In this document: in pieces, positions 40,747 through 50,126 of the stretch
How positions within the stretch are numbered: position 1 is the stretch's first letter
Layout of the letters: every line of letters starts with the position of its first letter
Origin: Rufibacter roseus
GTDB lineage: Bacteria; Bacteroidota; Bacteroidia; Cytophagales; Hymenobacteraceae
Assembly (NCBI RefSeq): GCF_001647285.1
Contig: NZ_LRML01000003.1
Coordinates: 452,081-516,080, forward strand
Length of the DNA: 64,000 nt
Reading direction: 5' to 3'
The notes under the pieces: generated by a model
Seen by the model: the letters and a program-made list of their open reading frames with translations, nothing else
Database searches by the model: none
Told to the model about the DNA's origin: nothing
Made by a program: the position numbers and the translations under genes

Positions 40747-41482
40747 ATTTATTCCATATCTGCCAAGCTACCTCGGCTTGCAGGCAAAGCATTTCATACC
40801 CATTTATAGTCTTTGCCCCCTGTTCTTTCCCCTTCTGCATAAACAATGTCTCAGCAGGGTTGTATACCAAATCATACAGGTAATGGTGCGACGAAAGCAA
40901 ATGATACGGAATATTAGGTGCTTCCTCTACCTTAGGGTAAGTACCTACCGGCGATGCATTGACAATTAACGAAACAGAAGACATAAGGCTTTGCGTCAGC
41001 TCCTGGTACGTAAGTATGCCTTCCCTTTTTTCTCTGGAAACTACCTTGTAAGCAATATTGAGGTATTCTAAAGCAGCCATTACAGCTTTGGCTGCTCCCC
41101 CAGTACCCAATACCAACGCCTGTGATTGTGAGTAGCAAGGATAAAAGTTCTGGAGCGACTGCATGAAACCTTGGTAATCTGAATTGTGACCTACTAGCTT
41201 GCCATCAACAAACTTGATCACATTCACAGCCCCAATACGAGCAGCGGCCGGCTCTAATTCATCTAAAAACGGAATGATTGTTTCTTTATAAGGAATGGTA
41301 ACATTTAACCCTCTTAGGTTAAGATTATTCTTTAACAACTGAGGAAACTCCTGAATACTGTCTAATTCAAAAAGCAGGTACTTGCTGTCTACTATGCCTT
41401 CAGCTCTAAACTTATCTGTGAAGTACTTTTGAGAAAATGAATGACTAAGTCTATACCCCACAAGTCCATAAACATTTTCCAT
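40745..41482 (-). CDS. aroE: Shikimate dehydrogenase
   Basis: NADPH-dependent enzyme reducing 3-dehydroshikimate to shikimate in aromatic amino acid synthesis. The 245 residues contain the shikimate-binding GYRLSHSFSQKYF, NVTIPYKETIIPFLDE with the catalytic Lys, AVNVIK, GHNSDYQGF with the catalytic Asp, the glycine-rich NADP loop LGTGGAAKAV, and INGYEMLCLQAEVAW near the end. It is short but complete. It is the last gene of the leftward cluster, 32 bases after the PopT-like gene, and its stop overlaps a palindromic element. Confidence 0.95.
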   Translation of the reverse strand: MENVYGLVGYRLSHSFSQKYFTDKFRAEGIVDSKYLLFELDSIQEFPQLLKNNLNLRGLNVTIPYKETIIPFLDELEPAAARIGAVNVIKFVDGKLVGHNSDYQGFMQSLQNFYPCYSQSQALVLGTGGAAKAVMAALEYLNIAYKVVSREKREGILTYQELTQSLMSSVSLIVNASPVGTYPKVEEAPNIPYHLLSSHHYLYDLVYNPAETLFMQKGKEQGAKTINGYEMLCLQAEVAWQIWNK

Positions 41483-41514
41483 AGCAACTTCAGAGAAACA
41501 AAAGGTTTTATGAA

Positions 41515-42459
41515 TTAAGCTTCAGAAGTATTGTCTGAAGTAAAATAATCTAAAATATAAACTAGGGCAAACCCTACAACAGCTAAACCAACTCCGAACA
41601 TTATGTACGGCTCTTGACCAGTGATCTCAAAATAATTCTGGGGCAGCACATTGCTCTGCACCAAAGGTTTCACCACTCCGTGCCGGTCTGTGTAGGTTTC
41701 AAGGGTTTCCTTCCATGGCCAGACCTTGTTTAAAGACCCTATCATAAAACCTGTCAATAATGCAACAGATACATTATAGTAATTCTTCAGCGCCCAGTTT
41801 AGCACATGCGAGAAGAGCAACAGCCCCGTAACACAGCCCGCGGCAAAGGTTAGCACTACAGCAATCTTCAGTTCTTTTACCGCATTAAGTATAAATTCAT
41901 ACTTAGCAAGTAACACCAACAAAAAGCTTCCGGAAACACCAGGCAAGATCATGGCGCAAATGGCAATGGCCCCGCAAAGAAAAATAAACCAATAGGTTTC
42001 TGGTGACTGGGTAGGTGTGGCTACCGTCACCAGATAGGCAACCACCGCCCCTATTACGCCGGCCAGTATGACTGGAAGAGACCAATTAGTAATCTGTTTA
42101 CTTACCACCACCGCCGAGGCCACAATAAGTCCAAAGAAAAAGGCCCAAAGCAACTCTGGGTAATTCTCCAACAAGAACAGAATAACATTAGACAGCGAGG
42201 CAACAGAAAAAAGAATGCCTGCCACCAACACCACCAGAAAGCTGCCGTTGATGTGCTGCCAAAAGCCTTTTAAATTAAACTTGCTAAGTAATTTCAAAGC
42301 TTCCCCGTTCACTGAACGAATAGCCCCCAATAGCTCTTCATAAATGCCTGTGATAAAAGCAATGGTGCCACCAGATACACCAGGCACCACGTCTGCCGCC
42401 CCCATGGCCATTCCTTTTAAAAACAGCAGAAGATATTCCCTGAAAGTTCTTTTTTGCAT
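41515..42459 (-). CDS. popT: DUF368 membrane protein, PopT-like undecaprenyl-phosphate carrier
   Basis: A 314-residue protein of about nine transmembrane helices. The N-terminal FLKGMAMGAADVVPGVSGGT and the internal repeat-like MILPGVSGSFLLVLLAKYE are the two conserved GxSGG/S motifs of DUF368. Members of this family return undecaprenyl phosphate to the cytosolic face so that it can be reused for cell-wall and polysaccharide synthesis. Location in a cluster with EPS export genes supports this role. Function by family knowledge; not proven for this copy. Confidence 0.85.
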   Translation of the reverse strand: MQKRTFREYLLLFLKGMAMGAADVVPGVSGGTIAFITGIYEELLGAIRSVNGEALKLLSKFNLKGFWQHINGSFLVVLVAGILFSVASLSNVILFLLENYPELLWAFFFGLIVASAVVVSKQITNWSLPVILAGVIGAVVAYLVTVATPTQSPETYWFIFLCGAIAICAMILPGVSGSFLLVLLAKYEFILNAVKELKIAVVLTFAAGCVTGLLLFSHVLNWALKNYYNVSVALLTGFMIGSLNKVWPWKETLETYTDRHGVVKPLVQSNVLPQNYFEITGQEPYIMFGVGLAVVGFALVYILDYFTSDNTSEA

Positions 42460-42549
42460 GTACCTGAGGTGTTAGCCTTAAATTTCTTTAATAAAAAGTA
42501 ATTGCCCAAAGGAACTAGTCCTGTGGGCAATTATATGTAAGAGGAAAAT

Positions 42550-43332
42550 TTACTTCAAAAGATTTGTTTGCTCCTTATCCAAAAAGTCAGAGAAGGTATC
42601 GCCCCTTAAGCCTAGGCGGATAGTTTCCAGCGGTATAATTTCATTAGGTGCTATATTCCCAAGATTCACGTTGGCACCAAGTAATTTGATAAAGAAAACC
42701 TGTTGCCCTTTTTGAGGAGCTTCCCAAATAATCTTTTCAAACGGAATTTTGGTCAAAATCTCATCTACCAGACCGCTTCTCACTTCTCCGGTTGATCTGA
42801 ACAACCCTACATTTCCGCCTTCCCGTGCTTCACCAATTACTTTCCAAGCGCCGGCATCTAACTCTGCCTGCATAAGGCTGATCCATTTGTACGGCGGAAT
42901 AATTTTTTCAGCGTCTTTTGACCCAACCTCAGACAGCACCGTTACCTGATCAGACAATGCCCGAATGAATTCACACTTACGATCATGGTTGATTTCAATG
43001 GAACCGTCAGACACTTCAGCGTACTTTAACTGGTACTTATCAAGTAGCCGCCGGTAGTCTTCAAACATATCACGCACAATAAAGGCCTCAAACAAGGTAC
43101 CTCCAAAGTAAACCGGAATACCAGCTGCCTCATATATGGATAGTTTTTTATCAAGGTTTGGCGTTACGAACGAGGTTGCCCAGCCAAGTTTAACGATATC
43201 AACGTATTCTCCGGCTACCTCCACAAAATTCTCGGTTTCTCTTAGGCTTAGGCCTTTGTCCATGGCCATAGTGAAACCGCTTTCTCTTGGTTTGGAAGTG
43301 CGCTCTGGCAACTGGGAAAGTTCGTAATTCAT
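42550..43332 (-). CDS. comA: Phosphosulfolactate synthase (ComA family)
   Basis: Adds sulfite to phosphoenolpyruvate to give phosphosulfolactate, the first step toward coenzyme M in methanogens and toward sulfonates in some bacteria. The 260 residues form an enolase-like barrel with KPRESGFTMAMDKGLSLRE, VDIVKLGWATSFV, EVSDGSIEINHDRKCEFI, LSEVGSKDAE and WKVIGEAREGGNVGLF, all characteristic of ComA. No comB/comC or cysteate-synthesis gene is near. In Cytophagales the product may feed sulfonolipid or sulfonate synthesis, which is inference. It follows the TPR gene by nine bases. Confidence 0.9.
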   Translation of the reverse strand: MNYELSQLPERTSKPRESGFTMAMDKGLSLRETENFVEVAGEYVDIVKLGWATSFVTPNLDKKLSIYEAAGIPVYFGGTLFEAFIVRDMFEDYRRLLDKYQLKYAEVSDGSIEINHDRKCEFIRALSDQVTVLSEVGSKDAEKIIPPYKWISLMQAELDAGAWKVIGEAREGGNVGLFRSTGEVRSGLVDEILTKIPFEKIIWEAPQKGQQVFFIKLLGANVNLGNIAPNEIIPLETIRLGLRGDTFSDFLDKEQTNLLK

Positions 43333-43341
43333 GTATTGGGG

Positions 43342-44742
43342 CTATTTACGGTACTGGTCTATCAAGCGGGCCAATGCTCGCTGTGACTCCAGCTCAGGAA
43401 AGAATTCAAATAGAAGCTTATGCTTATCGAAATTCAAAATTAAAGCATTTTCTAAATAATTGTATGCCTGCTTGTATTTTCCTGCCGCCAGACTATACGC
43501 ACAAAGCCTATAATGTAATTCAGACTCATCGGGTTGCAGCTCTACTGCATTCATCAGCAAGTCTATAGCTCCCTCATAGTTACCCTGCTCATATAAGATA
43601 ATTGACCAGTTCAACCATATATCTTTATTCTCTGGCGCTATAATACTAGCCTGCTCGTATGCTTCTACACTAGAAATAATATTACCCAATTGATACTCCG
43701 CCGCGGCTAAAGCCAACCAATAATCCGAGTTGTCTGAAAAAAAGGAGATCGCTTTTCGGTAATAATGCACAGCCTCCAGCCACTTGCCCTGCAGGTCTAG
43801 AATAATACCTATTCCAAACCATGCCTCGTCCATTTCGGGAGCTAGGTCTATGGCTTTTTGGTAATACCTATGCGCCAAGTCCCACTGAGACAATTTTTCA
43901 TAGCACTCCCCAATGTTGCAGAGAATATCAGCATTAGGTTCATCTAAGGCAGCAGCAGCCTGAAAAGCTTCAATTGCCTTAGAGAACTCTCCCAAGTACA
44001 CAAAGTTATTGGCTAAGTTTACATGAGCGGCGGCAAAATCTGGTTTAATCAAAGTTGCGTATTCGTACGCCCCAACAGCTTGCTCGTAGTTGCCTAAGCG
44101 GCTTTGAGATAGACCTAAAGTGAACCACGCCATTGACGAATACGGGTCTGCGTCCACGAATTCCTGAAAGAAGGATACTACTCCTTCGCCATCACCGGTT
44201 ATTTCTAAACAATATAACAGCTCCTGCAAAGCAAGTTCATTCTGAATGTTCAGCCGAAGACTTTTTTTATAGTACTTCATGGCGGCTTTGAACTTGCCCC
44301 AACTTTGGTAAGACAATCCTATGTTGAAATAGATATCATCTTTTACTTCTGACTGTTCTAATGCCAGCTTGAAACAATTAATGGCTAAGGCGAAATCTCC
44401 TTTTTGGTTAAAGATGATTCCTTTGGTCAGGTTTACATCTTCATTGTCAGGTTCTAACTGAGCAACTTCCTCCACCAGAACCAGTGCTTCATCAAACGCC
44501 CCTAGCATGGCCAGCACTTGTGCCTTATCTATCAATAGTTGCGTAGAAAAAGGGTACTGCGCTATACCAGCATTACAGGCCACTAAAGCTTGACTGTAAT
44601 TAAAGCTATTGGCATAATAGTCTATGATCGTCTCAAAGTCTGAGAGATCAAAAAAGAAGGTTGTATTTGTTTCCAGCATCTGTTCAAACCTGTTCACCAG
44701 GTCCATGTCTTCGCCGGAAAGCTCATCAAAATTATCGTCCAT
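43342..44742 (-). CDS. Tetratricopeptide-repeat protein
   Basis: A 466-residue protein made almost entirely of TPR units, roughly eleven or twelve 34-residue repeats with the expected spaced small and aromatic residues (FNIGLSYQSWGKFKAAMKYY, AWFTLGLSQSRLGNYEQAVG, WFGIGIILDLQGKWLEAVHY). No signal peptide or membrane segment, so it is a cytosolic scaffold. The N-terminus is acidic. It sits between the epimerase and comA, nine bases from comA. Partners are unknown; it may organise the polysaccharide or sulfonate genes' products. Confidence 0.88.
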   Translation of the reverse strand: MDDNFDELSGEDMDLVNRFEQMLETNTTFFFDLSDFETIIDYYANSFNYSQALVACNAGIAQYPFSTQLLIDKAQVLAMLGAFDEALVLVEEVAQLEPDNEDVNLTKGIIFNQKGDFALAINCFKLALEQSEVKDDIYFNIGLSYQSWGKFKAAMKYYKKSLRLNIQNELALQELLYCLEITGDGEGVVSFFQEFVDADPYSSMAWFTLGLSQSRLGNYEQAVGAYEYATLIKPDFAAAHVNLANNFVYLGEFSKAIEAFQAAAALDEPNADILCNIGECYEKLSQWDLAHRYYQKAIDLAPEMDEAWFGIGIILDLQGKWLEAVHYYRKAISFFSDNSDYWLALAAAEYQLGNIISSVEAYEQASIIAPENKDIWLNWSIILYEQGNYEGAIDLLMNAVELQPDESELHYRLCAYSLAAGKYKQAYNYLENALILNFDKHKLLFEFFPELESQRALARLIDQYRK

Positions 44743-44819
44743 CTACAGTTAAATCTCTTCATGGCGCTTTTTACTGCGCCTCCATTCTTCTTACCACCAA
44801 CTACAATAACTGATCTAGC

Positions 44820-45788
44820 TTACATCTGTGCAGAAAGGCTTTGACAAGACCATTCAATGGTTTCGTGCAACGGCCTGAACTCCATTCCAGTGGCTTCTCT
44901 CACTTTTAAGTTGGTATAAAAATGTCTTTCTTGGGCGATGCGTGCTGTTTCTTTTGTAATCAAAGGCCTTTTACCAGTTACTCTTCCTCTTACAGCTTCA
45001 GCTCGCCATAGAATTTCCGTCATCCAATTAGGTACTTTTAGTTTGGGAGACTTTTTCCCCCAAACATTCGCCACTTCTTCAAAAAAGTTTTGGTACGTTT
45101 CATGATGCCCATTTATTATAAAACGTTCACCAAAGTGGTTCCCCTTCATCAGCAATGCTATTCCTTCCACTACGTCTCGTACATCTACAAAATTAGAATA
45201 ACCATGAACGTAAAAAAGTCTCTCATCAGCCACATATTTAAATAGCTGTGTACTGCTTCTGTTCCAGTCACCGGGGCCAAGCACAATAGAAGGATTCACA
45301 ATCACTGCTTTTAATCCTTCCGCAACCCCTCTCCACACTTCCATTTCAGCAAAGTGCTTTGAAATAGCATAAGAAGATTTTTCTGCAACAGATTCCCACT
45401 TGGATGATTCATCAATCACCTCCTGCCCTTTCTTCCTACTGATGGCCGCAATTGAACTTATATGACACAGCTTCACCTCAGGATGCATTAAGCAAGCATT
45501 TACTATGTTCTCAGTACCCTCTACATTAATTTGTTGCAGCAGGTTTACATCCTGCGGTGCATAAGAGACAAAACCTGCGCAATGATATACTTCATCCACT
45601 TGGCTTACTATATCTCGTAGCAATACTGAATCTAAGATATCTCCTTCTACCCATTTCAAGAGAGGGTGCCTAACAGAAGAAGGTGTTTTTCTTAGCAATC
45701 CAACCACTTCAAACCCTTGCTGCAACAACCTCTGTAACAGAAAATGGCCTATAAGGCCACTACCACCGGTCAATAAAACTTTTTTCAA
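44820..45788 (-). CDS. NAD-dependent epimerase/dehydratase (extended SDR)
   Basis: A 322-residue cytosolic SDR enzyme. LLTGGSGLIGHFLLQRLLQQ is the N-terminal glycine-rich NAD loop, EVYHCAGFVSY the following strand, and SYAISKHFAEMEV the YxxxK active site; NPSIVLGPGD completes the extended-SDR signature. Substrates of this subfamily (dihydroflavonol reductase- and WcaG-like) vary. Nine bases separate it from the upstream CpsB-type phosphatase gene, placing it in the EPS transcript, where a sugar-nucleotide role is possible. Confidence 0.87.
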   Translation of the reverse strand: MKKVLLTGGSGLIGHFLLQRLLQQGFEVVGLLRKTPSSVRHPLLKWVEGDILDSVLLRDIVSQVDEVYHCAGFVSYAPQDVNLLQQINVEGTENIVNACLMHPEVKLCHISSIAAISRKKGQEVIDESSKWESVAEKSSYAISKHFAEMEVWRGVAEGLKAVIVNPSIVLGPGDWNRSSTQLFKYVADERLFYVHGYSNFVDVRDVVEGIALLMKGNHFGERFIINGHHETYQNFFEEVANVWGKKSPKLKVPNWMTEILWRAEAVRGRVTGKRPLITKETARIAQERHFYTNLKVREATGMEFRPLHETIEWSCQSLSAQM

Positions 45789-45797
45789 ACTAAAGAA

Positions 45798-46550
45798 TCA
45801 AAGCGTAGGATTAAGAAGAGGTAACTGTAAAGCCTGGTTTAGGAGAGGTTCAGCCAATGTACGCTCTAAAGCTCTGGTGTGTCTCATGGAATGTGTATCT
45901 GTACCTAAAAACTCTACTGCTTTCCTCTGAATTAAATGCTTAGCTACTTCTTGAGCCGTTTTAGAATAATACCCACTCAGAGAATTCGTGTTAAGTTGAA
46001 ACAAAACTCCAAGTTCTCTCAAAGCCATCAAATTATCTAACCTCCCATAGAAGTAAGTATATCGTTCAGGGTGAGCCAAAACTACAGTATATCCAGCCGC
46101 TTGTAACCCGAAAATTGCCTGTTGTAAAAAAGCAGGCTCATTCATGTAAGACGTTTCAAGAAGTAAGTATCTTCTCTCGCCCCCGAACGTTAGCAGTTCC
46201 TGCCCTTCTTCTAGCTTTTCAACAAACCATTCGTCTAAATAGTATTCCGCTGCGCAAGAAAGCTCCACTTCAATTTCATGCTCAGTTGCCGCTGCCTGCA
46301 ACAGATGTAGCTTTTCACGAATTGATTCGGGAGTGTTTTTATAAAAATCTCCCATGATATGCGGAGTCATGCATAATTTTCTGAACCCCAACCGCTGTAA
46401 TTCTTTTAACAGCAGAAGTGAATCATCTAAATTGGCGGCTCCGTCATCTAAGCCCGGCAGCAAATGAGAATGCATGTCCACTTCTAGTGTAGCATACGAA
46501 GAAAGTGATTCTTCCTTCCTCCCAAAAAGCTGCCTAAGGCTATTCCACAT
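45798..46550 (-). CDS. PHP-type tyrosine phosphatase (CpsB/YwqE-like)
   Basis: A metal-dependent phosphatase of 250 residues that removes phosphate from the tyrosine tail of the EPS kinase. The PHP signature VDMHSHLLPGLDDGA near residue 24 supplies His ligands; TPHIMGDF, LAHPERYTY and LGTDTHSMRHT provide the others. It starts two bases after the Wzc-like gene, which encodes the expected substrate, so the pair is a kinase/phosphatase couple controlling capsule or EPS chain length. Confidence 0.92.
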   Translation of the reverse strand: MWNSLRQLFGRKEESLSSYATLEVDMHSHLLPGLDDGAANLDDSLLLLKELQRLGFRKLCMTPHIMGDFYKNTPESIREKLHLLQAAATEHEIEVELSCAAEYYLDEWFVEKLEEGQELLTFGGERRYLLLETSYMNEPAFLQQAIFGLQAAGYTVVLAHPERYTYFYGRLDNLMALRELGVLFQLNTNSLSGYYSKTAQEVAKHLIQRKAVEFLGTDTHSMRHTRALERTLAEPLLNQALQLPLLNPTL

Positions 46551-46552
46551 AC

Positions 46553-49000
46553 CTATCGTTTAAAAAACGATTTCATTCTACTGCTAAAAGTAGGCTTCAC
46601 CTCTTCATCATAGTACCCGTAGCCGTAACCGTACCCATAGCCGTAGCCATACCCGTAGCCATAAGAGTACCCATACATGTTTATACCTTGCGTATCGTTC
46701 AGTATAGTGGCCATGTTAGTTAAATGGTTTGTCTTCACTACCTTGTCTATGCCTTTTAAGAATGCTTTCTTAGAATAATTAGCACGAACAATAAACAATG
46801 GAACATCAGCCTTCCTCATAATCAAAACACCGTCTGTCACCAACCCTATTGGTGGGCTATCTACAATGACTACATCATAGTGCTGATGTAACTCCTGCAA
46901 AACTTCGTCAAATTTTGGAGACATGATAAGTTCTGACGGATTTGGTGGCGTTGGGCCAGCGGAGACAAAATCGAGATTCGGTATAGAAGTCTGCTGCATA
47001 GATTCAGCAACAGTGTGTTTCTCAATCAAGATTGTACTCATCCCCTTGATATTATCACCATCTAATGCAAGGTGCACCTTAGGCTTACGCATATCTAGGT
47101 CTAGCAGCGCAACCTTTTGTCCAGATAAAGCAATAATTCCTCCTAAGTTAGCCGCCACAAAGGTCTTTCCTTCACCACTAATGGTAGAGGTAATTGAGAT
47201 TATCCGCTTTTTCTTAGCTGAACTCAGAAAATCCAAATTAGTTCTTATTGACCTGATTGACTCACTTAATGCAGATTTGGGATTTTGATTAACAACCAGT
47301 TTGGAAACAGGCATTTTCTCTTTACTGTAAGAGGGCACCACTCCCAGTACTGGCACTGTTGTGTTTCTTTCTAACTCACGTAGATTGGTAACAGTATCAT
47401 GCAAAAGATAACGCGTAGCTATCAAACCTACCCCTAGAAATAAACCCGCAGCTAATCCAACCGCATAAACTAATAGAGCATTGGGATAAACAGGATTAGA
47501 TTCATTCGGCAAGCTAGCTGGAGACAGAATCTGAAAATCTGGGGTAGTACCGGCCATGGCAATACCATATTCTACCCGTCTATTTAGTATCTGATTGAAG
47601 AACCCTTCATATATACCTAAAATACGCTCTAATCTGGCTCTTTCAGTTTCTTGCGCAGGAGCCTGTAAAATTTTACCGGTCAACTCACCTTGATTCCGAT
47701 TTAAATTTTCTAGCTGCGCCTGTATCAGGCTCTTATTAGCACTAATTATAGCATTTATTTTATTCTGCGCAAAGCTCAACTGCTCTTCAATTGCATTGTC
47801 AGCGGCAGTGTTCCCTCTACTTGTCATCTGCACCATGCGTTGACGGGCCTGCAGATTACTAAGTTCTGTCAACTGCTGAGAAAGCTGCGGGTCGGTCCCC
47901 TGTTGCCCCTGCAAACCTGCCGCCACCATAGCCAGATCTTCGTTATTCCGAATCTTTGCCTGTATACTATTTAAAAGAGATAACTGAAAGCGCAGCTCCA
48001 TGCGCTCTTTCTCTAGCTCCTGAATTCTTGACAATGACTCCTGCAGAGTAGATTTAATATCATAAGACTTGTTTTGCCTTACAAAGTTTTCTAAATCATC
48101 TTCTACCTTCTGTAAACTATCTTCTGTTTCTTTTAATTGGCTGTTTAAGAAACTAAGCGTCTGTTTGCTGGCTTGGTTACTTCTCTCGAGTTTATGCTGA
48201 AGATAAACGGCATCAATATTTTTAACTATATCTCTTGCTTTGTACCTGTTGTGATCTTGAAAAGAGATTTGAATAGTTTTCGATTCTGGATTTAGAATTG
48301 CCGTAGTCAACCCAGCATCTATATAGCTTTTTAATCTTTGGTTACTGTGAACAATGAAATAATATGTTTCTCCTACATGATTACTGTTAAAGTCTGAGGA
48401 GGTGGAAACAACTAAACTATTATTGGCCAATGTAAATGGTCCCCCAACAGTCGCAACCAAATTCTCACCCTCTTCGCCAATCTTTACCTCAACTTTACTA
48501 GGGGAGCTAAACTTGACATATATTTTCTGATCATAAAGATCAAAAGTAGCCGTGTCATAAGAAACAGTGAAGGGGCTTTCTTTATACAATTCTGCATCTA
48601 GTACTCTTGCTTCTACAAAATAGCTGACCTCCAGAGGCATTGTTTCCTTCAGCCTTTCATATACAATATCAGACTTAATAAGATCAACCTCACCCTGCAA
48701 CTTACCAATACCTGATTCCATTTTGAGTCCGTTGCTCTCTAGACCAAGTACTCCTGCTTCAGATTGTTCATCTAACTTTAAGGTAGATGAAGACTGATAT
48801 ACTTTCTTTGTATATCTAAGAAAGAGGTATGACCCAGTAAGCCCTAAAAGCACAAGAAGCACCACCCATGGAATGCTTCGTCTTACAACATGCAGCAGGG
48901 TGACAAAATCAATACTTGTTCCCCCGTCACCTTCTTCGTCTTCTACACTACCCAATCGATGATCTAGCTCATCCAAATCATTGGTGGTCTTTACACTCAT
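46553..49000 (-). CDS. wzc: Wzc-like polysaccharide co-polymerase and tyrosine autokinase
   Basis: Inner-membrane protein of 815 residues. It has a transmembrane helix near residues 38-56, a long periplasmic coiled-coil (about 250-450; EKERMELRFQLSLLNSIQ), a second helix near 505-530, and a cytosolic BY-kinase: Walker A SGEGKTFVAANLGG near 607, Walker A' LLDLDMRKPK near 637, Walker B VVIVDSPP near 712. The tail has twelve tyrosines mostly in Tyr-Gly repeats (46610-46676) before DEEVKPTF. Autophosphorylation there is reversed by the adjacent phosphatase. It follows the export lipoprotein gene by 12 bases. Confidence 0.95.
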   Translation of the reverse strand: MSVKTTNDLDELDHRLGSVEDEEGDGGTSIDFVTLLHVVRRSIPWVVLLVLLGLTGSYLFLRYTKKVYQSSSTLKLDEQSEAGVLGLESNGLKMESGIGKLQGEVDLIKSDIVYERLKETMPLEVSYFVEARVLDAELYKESPFTVSYDTATFDLYDQKIYVKFSSPSKVEVKIGEEGENLVATVGGPFTLANNSLVVSTSSDFNSNHVGETYYFIVHSNQRLKSYIDAGLTTAILNPESKTIQISFQDHNRYKARDIVKNIDAVYLQHKLERSNQASKQTLSFLNSQLKETEDSLQKVEDDLENFVRQNKSYDIKSTLQESLSRIQELEKERMELRFQLSLLNSIQAKIRNNEDLAMVAAGLQGQQGTDPQLSQQLTELSNLQARQRMVQMTSRGNTAADNAIEEQLSFAQNKINAIISANKSLIQAQLENLNRNQGELTGKILQAPAQETERARLERILGIYEGFFNQILNRRVEYGIAMAGTTPDFQILSPASLPNESNPVYPNALLVYAVGLAAGLFLGVGLIATRYLLHDTVTNLRELERNTTVPVLGVVPSYSKEKMPVSKLVVNQNPKSALSESIRSIRTNLDFLSSAKKKRIISITSTISGEGKTFVAANLGGIIALSGQKVALLDLDMRKPKVHLALDGDNIKGMSTILIEKHTVAESMQQTSIPNLDFVSAGPTPPNPSELIMSPKFDEVLQELHQHYDVVIVDSPPIGLVTDGVLIMRKADVPLFIVRANYSKKAFLKGIDKVVKTNHLTNMATILNDTQGINMYGYSYGYGYGYGYGYGYGYGYYDEEVKPTFSSRMKSFFKR
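46610..46676 (-). repeat. Tyr-Gly codon repeat (6-bp units) in the kinase tail
   Basis: Alternating TA(C/T) and GG(T/C) codons encode a run of Tyr-Gly pairs. Slippage at this hexanucleotide repeat would change tail length in frame. Confidence 0.85.
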
Positions 49001-49012
49001 GTATTTCTAGGA

Positions 49013-49843
49013 CTAATTAACTATATCTTTAATGACAATATAGGAGGTGAGCACATTGGTAACAGCACCCAACACTAGTAAGGCATCCCTTAAAGACTCA
49101 TTGAATACCCTTCTAAAAGGCTCTACATAAACCACATCATTGGGCATTACCCGCAAGTTGGCTTTTTGAACCCCTGCAATAGTAGACAAATCAATTACTT
49201 GCACAATTGGCATTGGGGAAGCAATGTCTCTAATCAATCTAATGTTGTGAGCCTTACCATTTGCAGGCATGCCACCTGCTAAAGCCAGTACCTCTACCAC
49301 ATTCATGCTTTCATTAGGCAAAGGAATCACGCTGCCGCCTGTAGCACCTAACACCACTACCCTCCTATTTATAACTTGGGTATAAACATAGGTGTCTCTA
49401 TAATAAGTTTCAAACCTGCTCTGGAATAAACTATCGGCTTGGGCAACTGTAAGTCCCGCTACAGGTAAAAAACCTATCATGGGCACTTTTACTTCCCCGT
49501 TTGGAAAAACTAAATAATCCTGTCGCTCTTGCTGTTGCCCAATTTGTTGGTTCCCCATTCTCCCACCACCGCCACTGCTTTGCATCAGTTCCTGGCGCAG
49601 AAAGTTGTTAGGGTCTACCAGAATTTCACCTTTGTTCGTGTAAAACCTAATGCTCAGAACATCATTTGACTGAATTTTATAATTACGATTGGCTTCTGCT
49701 GCAGCGGCTCTAAGCAACTCAGTATTTACATCCCCATCCGTTTGAAACATAATGTCTTGCCTATATACATTACAGGCACTCAGCTGCATAAGCAGCAATA
49801 AAGGCAGCAACCGTAAGATTGATTTCAATAAAGATGTAAGCAT
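49013..49843 (-). CDS. wza: Wza-type polysaccharide export lipoprotein
   Basis: Outer-membrane/periplasmic export protein of 276 residues with a lipobox (Cys24 in LSACNV). The polysaccharide-export domain is seen as YKIQSNDVLSIRFYTNKGEI and YLVFPNGEVKVPMIGFLPVAGLTVAQA, followed by a SLBB domain (VNRRVVVLGATGG-like, VEVLALAGGMPANGKAHNI). A C-terminal hydrophobic segment (LVLGAVTNVLTSYIVI) closes the protein. It is the first gene of the leftward EPS cluster, upstream of wzc. The promoter lies in 49844-50126. Confidence 0.93.
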   Translation of the reverse strand: MLTSLLKSILRLLPLLLLMQLSACNVYRQDIMFQTDGDVNTELLRAAAAEANRNYKIQSNDVLSIRFYTNKGEILVDPNNFLRQELMQSSGGGGRMGNQQIGQQQERQDYLVFPNGEVKVPMIGFLPVAGLTVAQADSLFQSRFETYYRDTYVYTQVINRRVVVLGATGGSVIPLPNESMNVVEVLALAGGMPANGKAHNIRLIRDIASPMPIVQVIDLSTIAGVQKANLRVMPNDVVYVEPFRRVFNESLRDALLVLGAVTNVLTSYIVIKDIVN

Positions 49844-50126
49844 TTATATTGGGGAATTTATATTGAAATGTATAAATATAGGGCAAGTACAATTCAACCA
49901 CAAAGTACGGCAAAAGTATTGGCTACGCCAAACTCAGGTGCTGCTGCCCCTTTACTTACTTATAGAATTAAAGTTGCTTCAATTTCATCCTCGCCTTTTC
50001 ACTCTGCGTTTCCTATAGAACATTTTTACAGATCATGAGTATAGCAACACATTTAACTAACAAGCGTTAGCTTTTATAATTTGTTAACCTTAAATTTAAA
50101 CGCACTAACTACAAGAAATAAAACAC
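49844..50126. promoter_or_regulatory. Divergent promoter region with a possible operator (50057-50070)
   Basis: The 283-base spacer separates wza and the acyl-CoA dehydrogenase gene. CTAAC-AAGC-GTTAG at 50057-50070 is a perfect 5-base inverted repeat, about 57 bases before the dehydrogenase start, of a size often bound by TetR-type regulators. That is a suggestion only. Confidence 0.35.
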
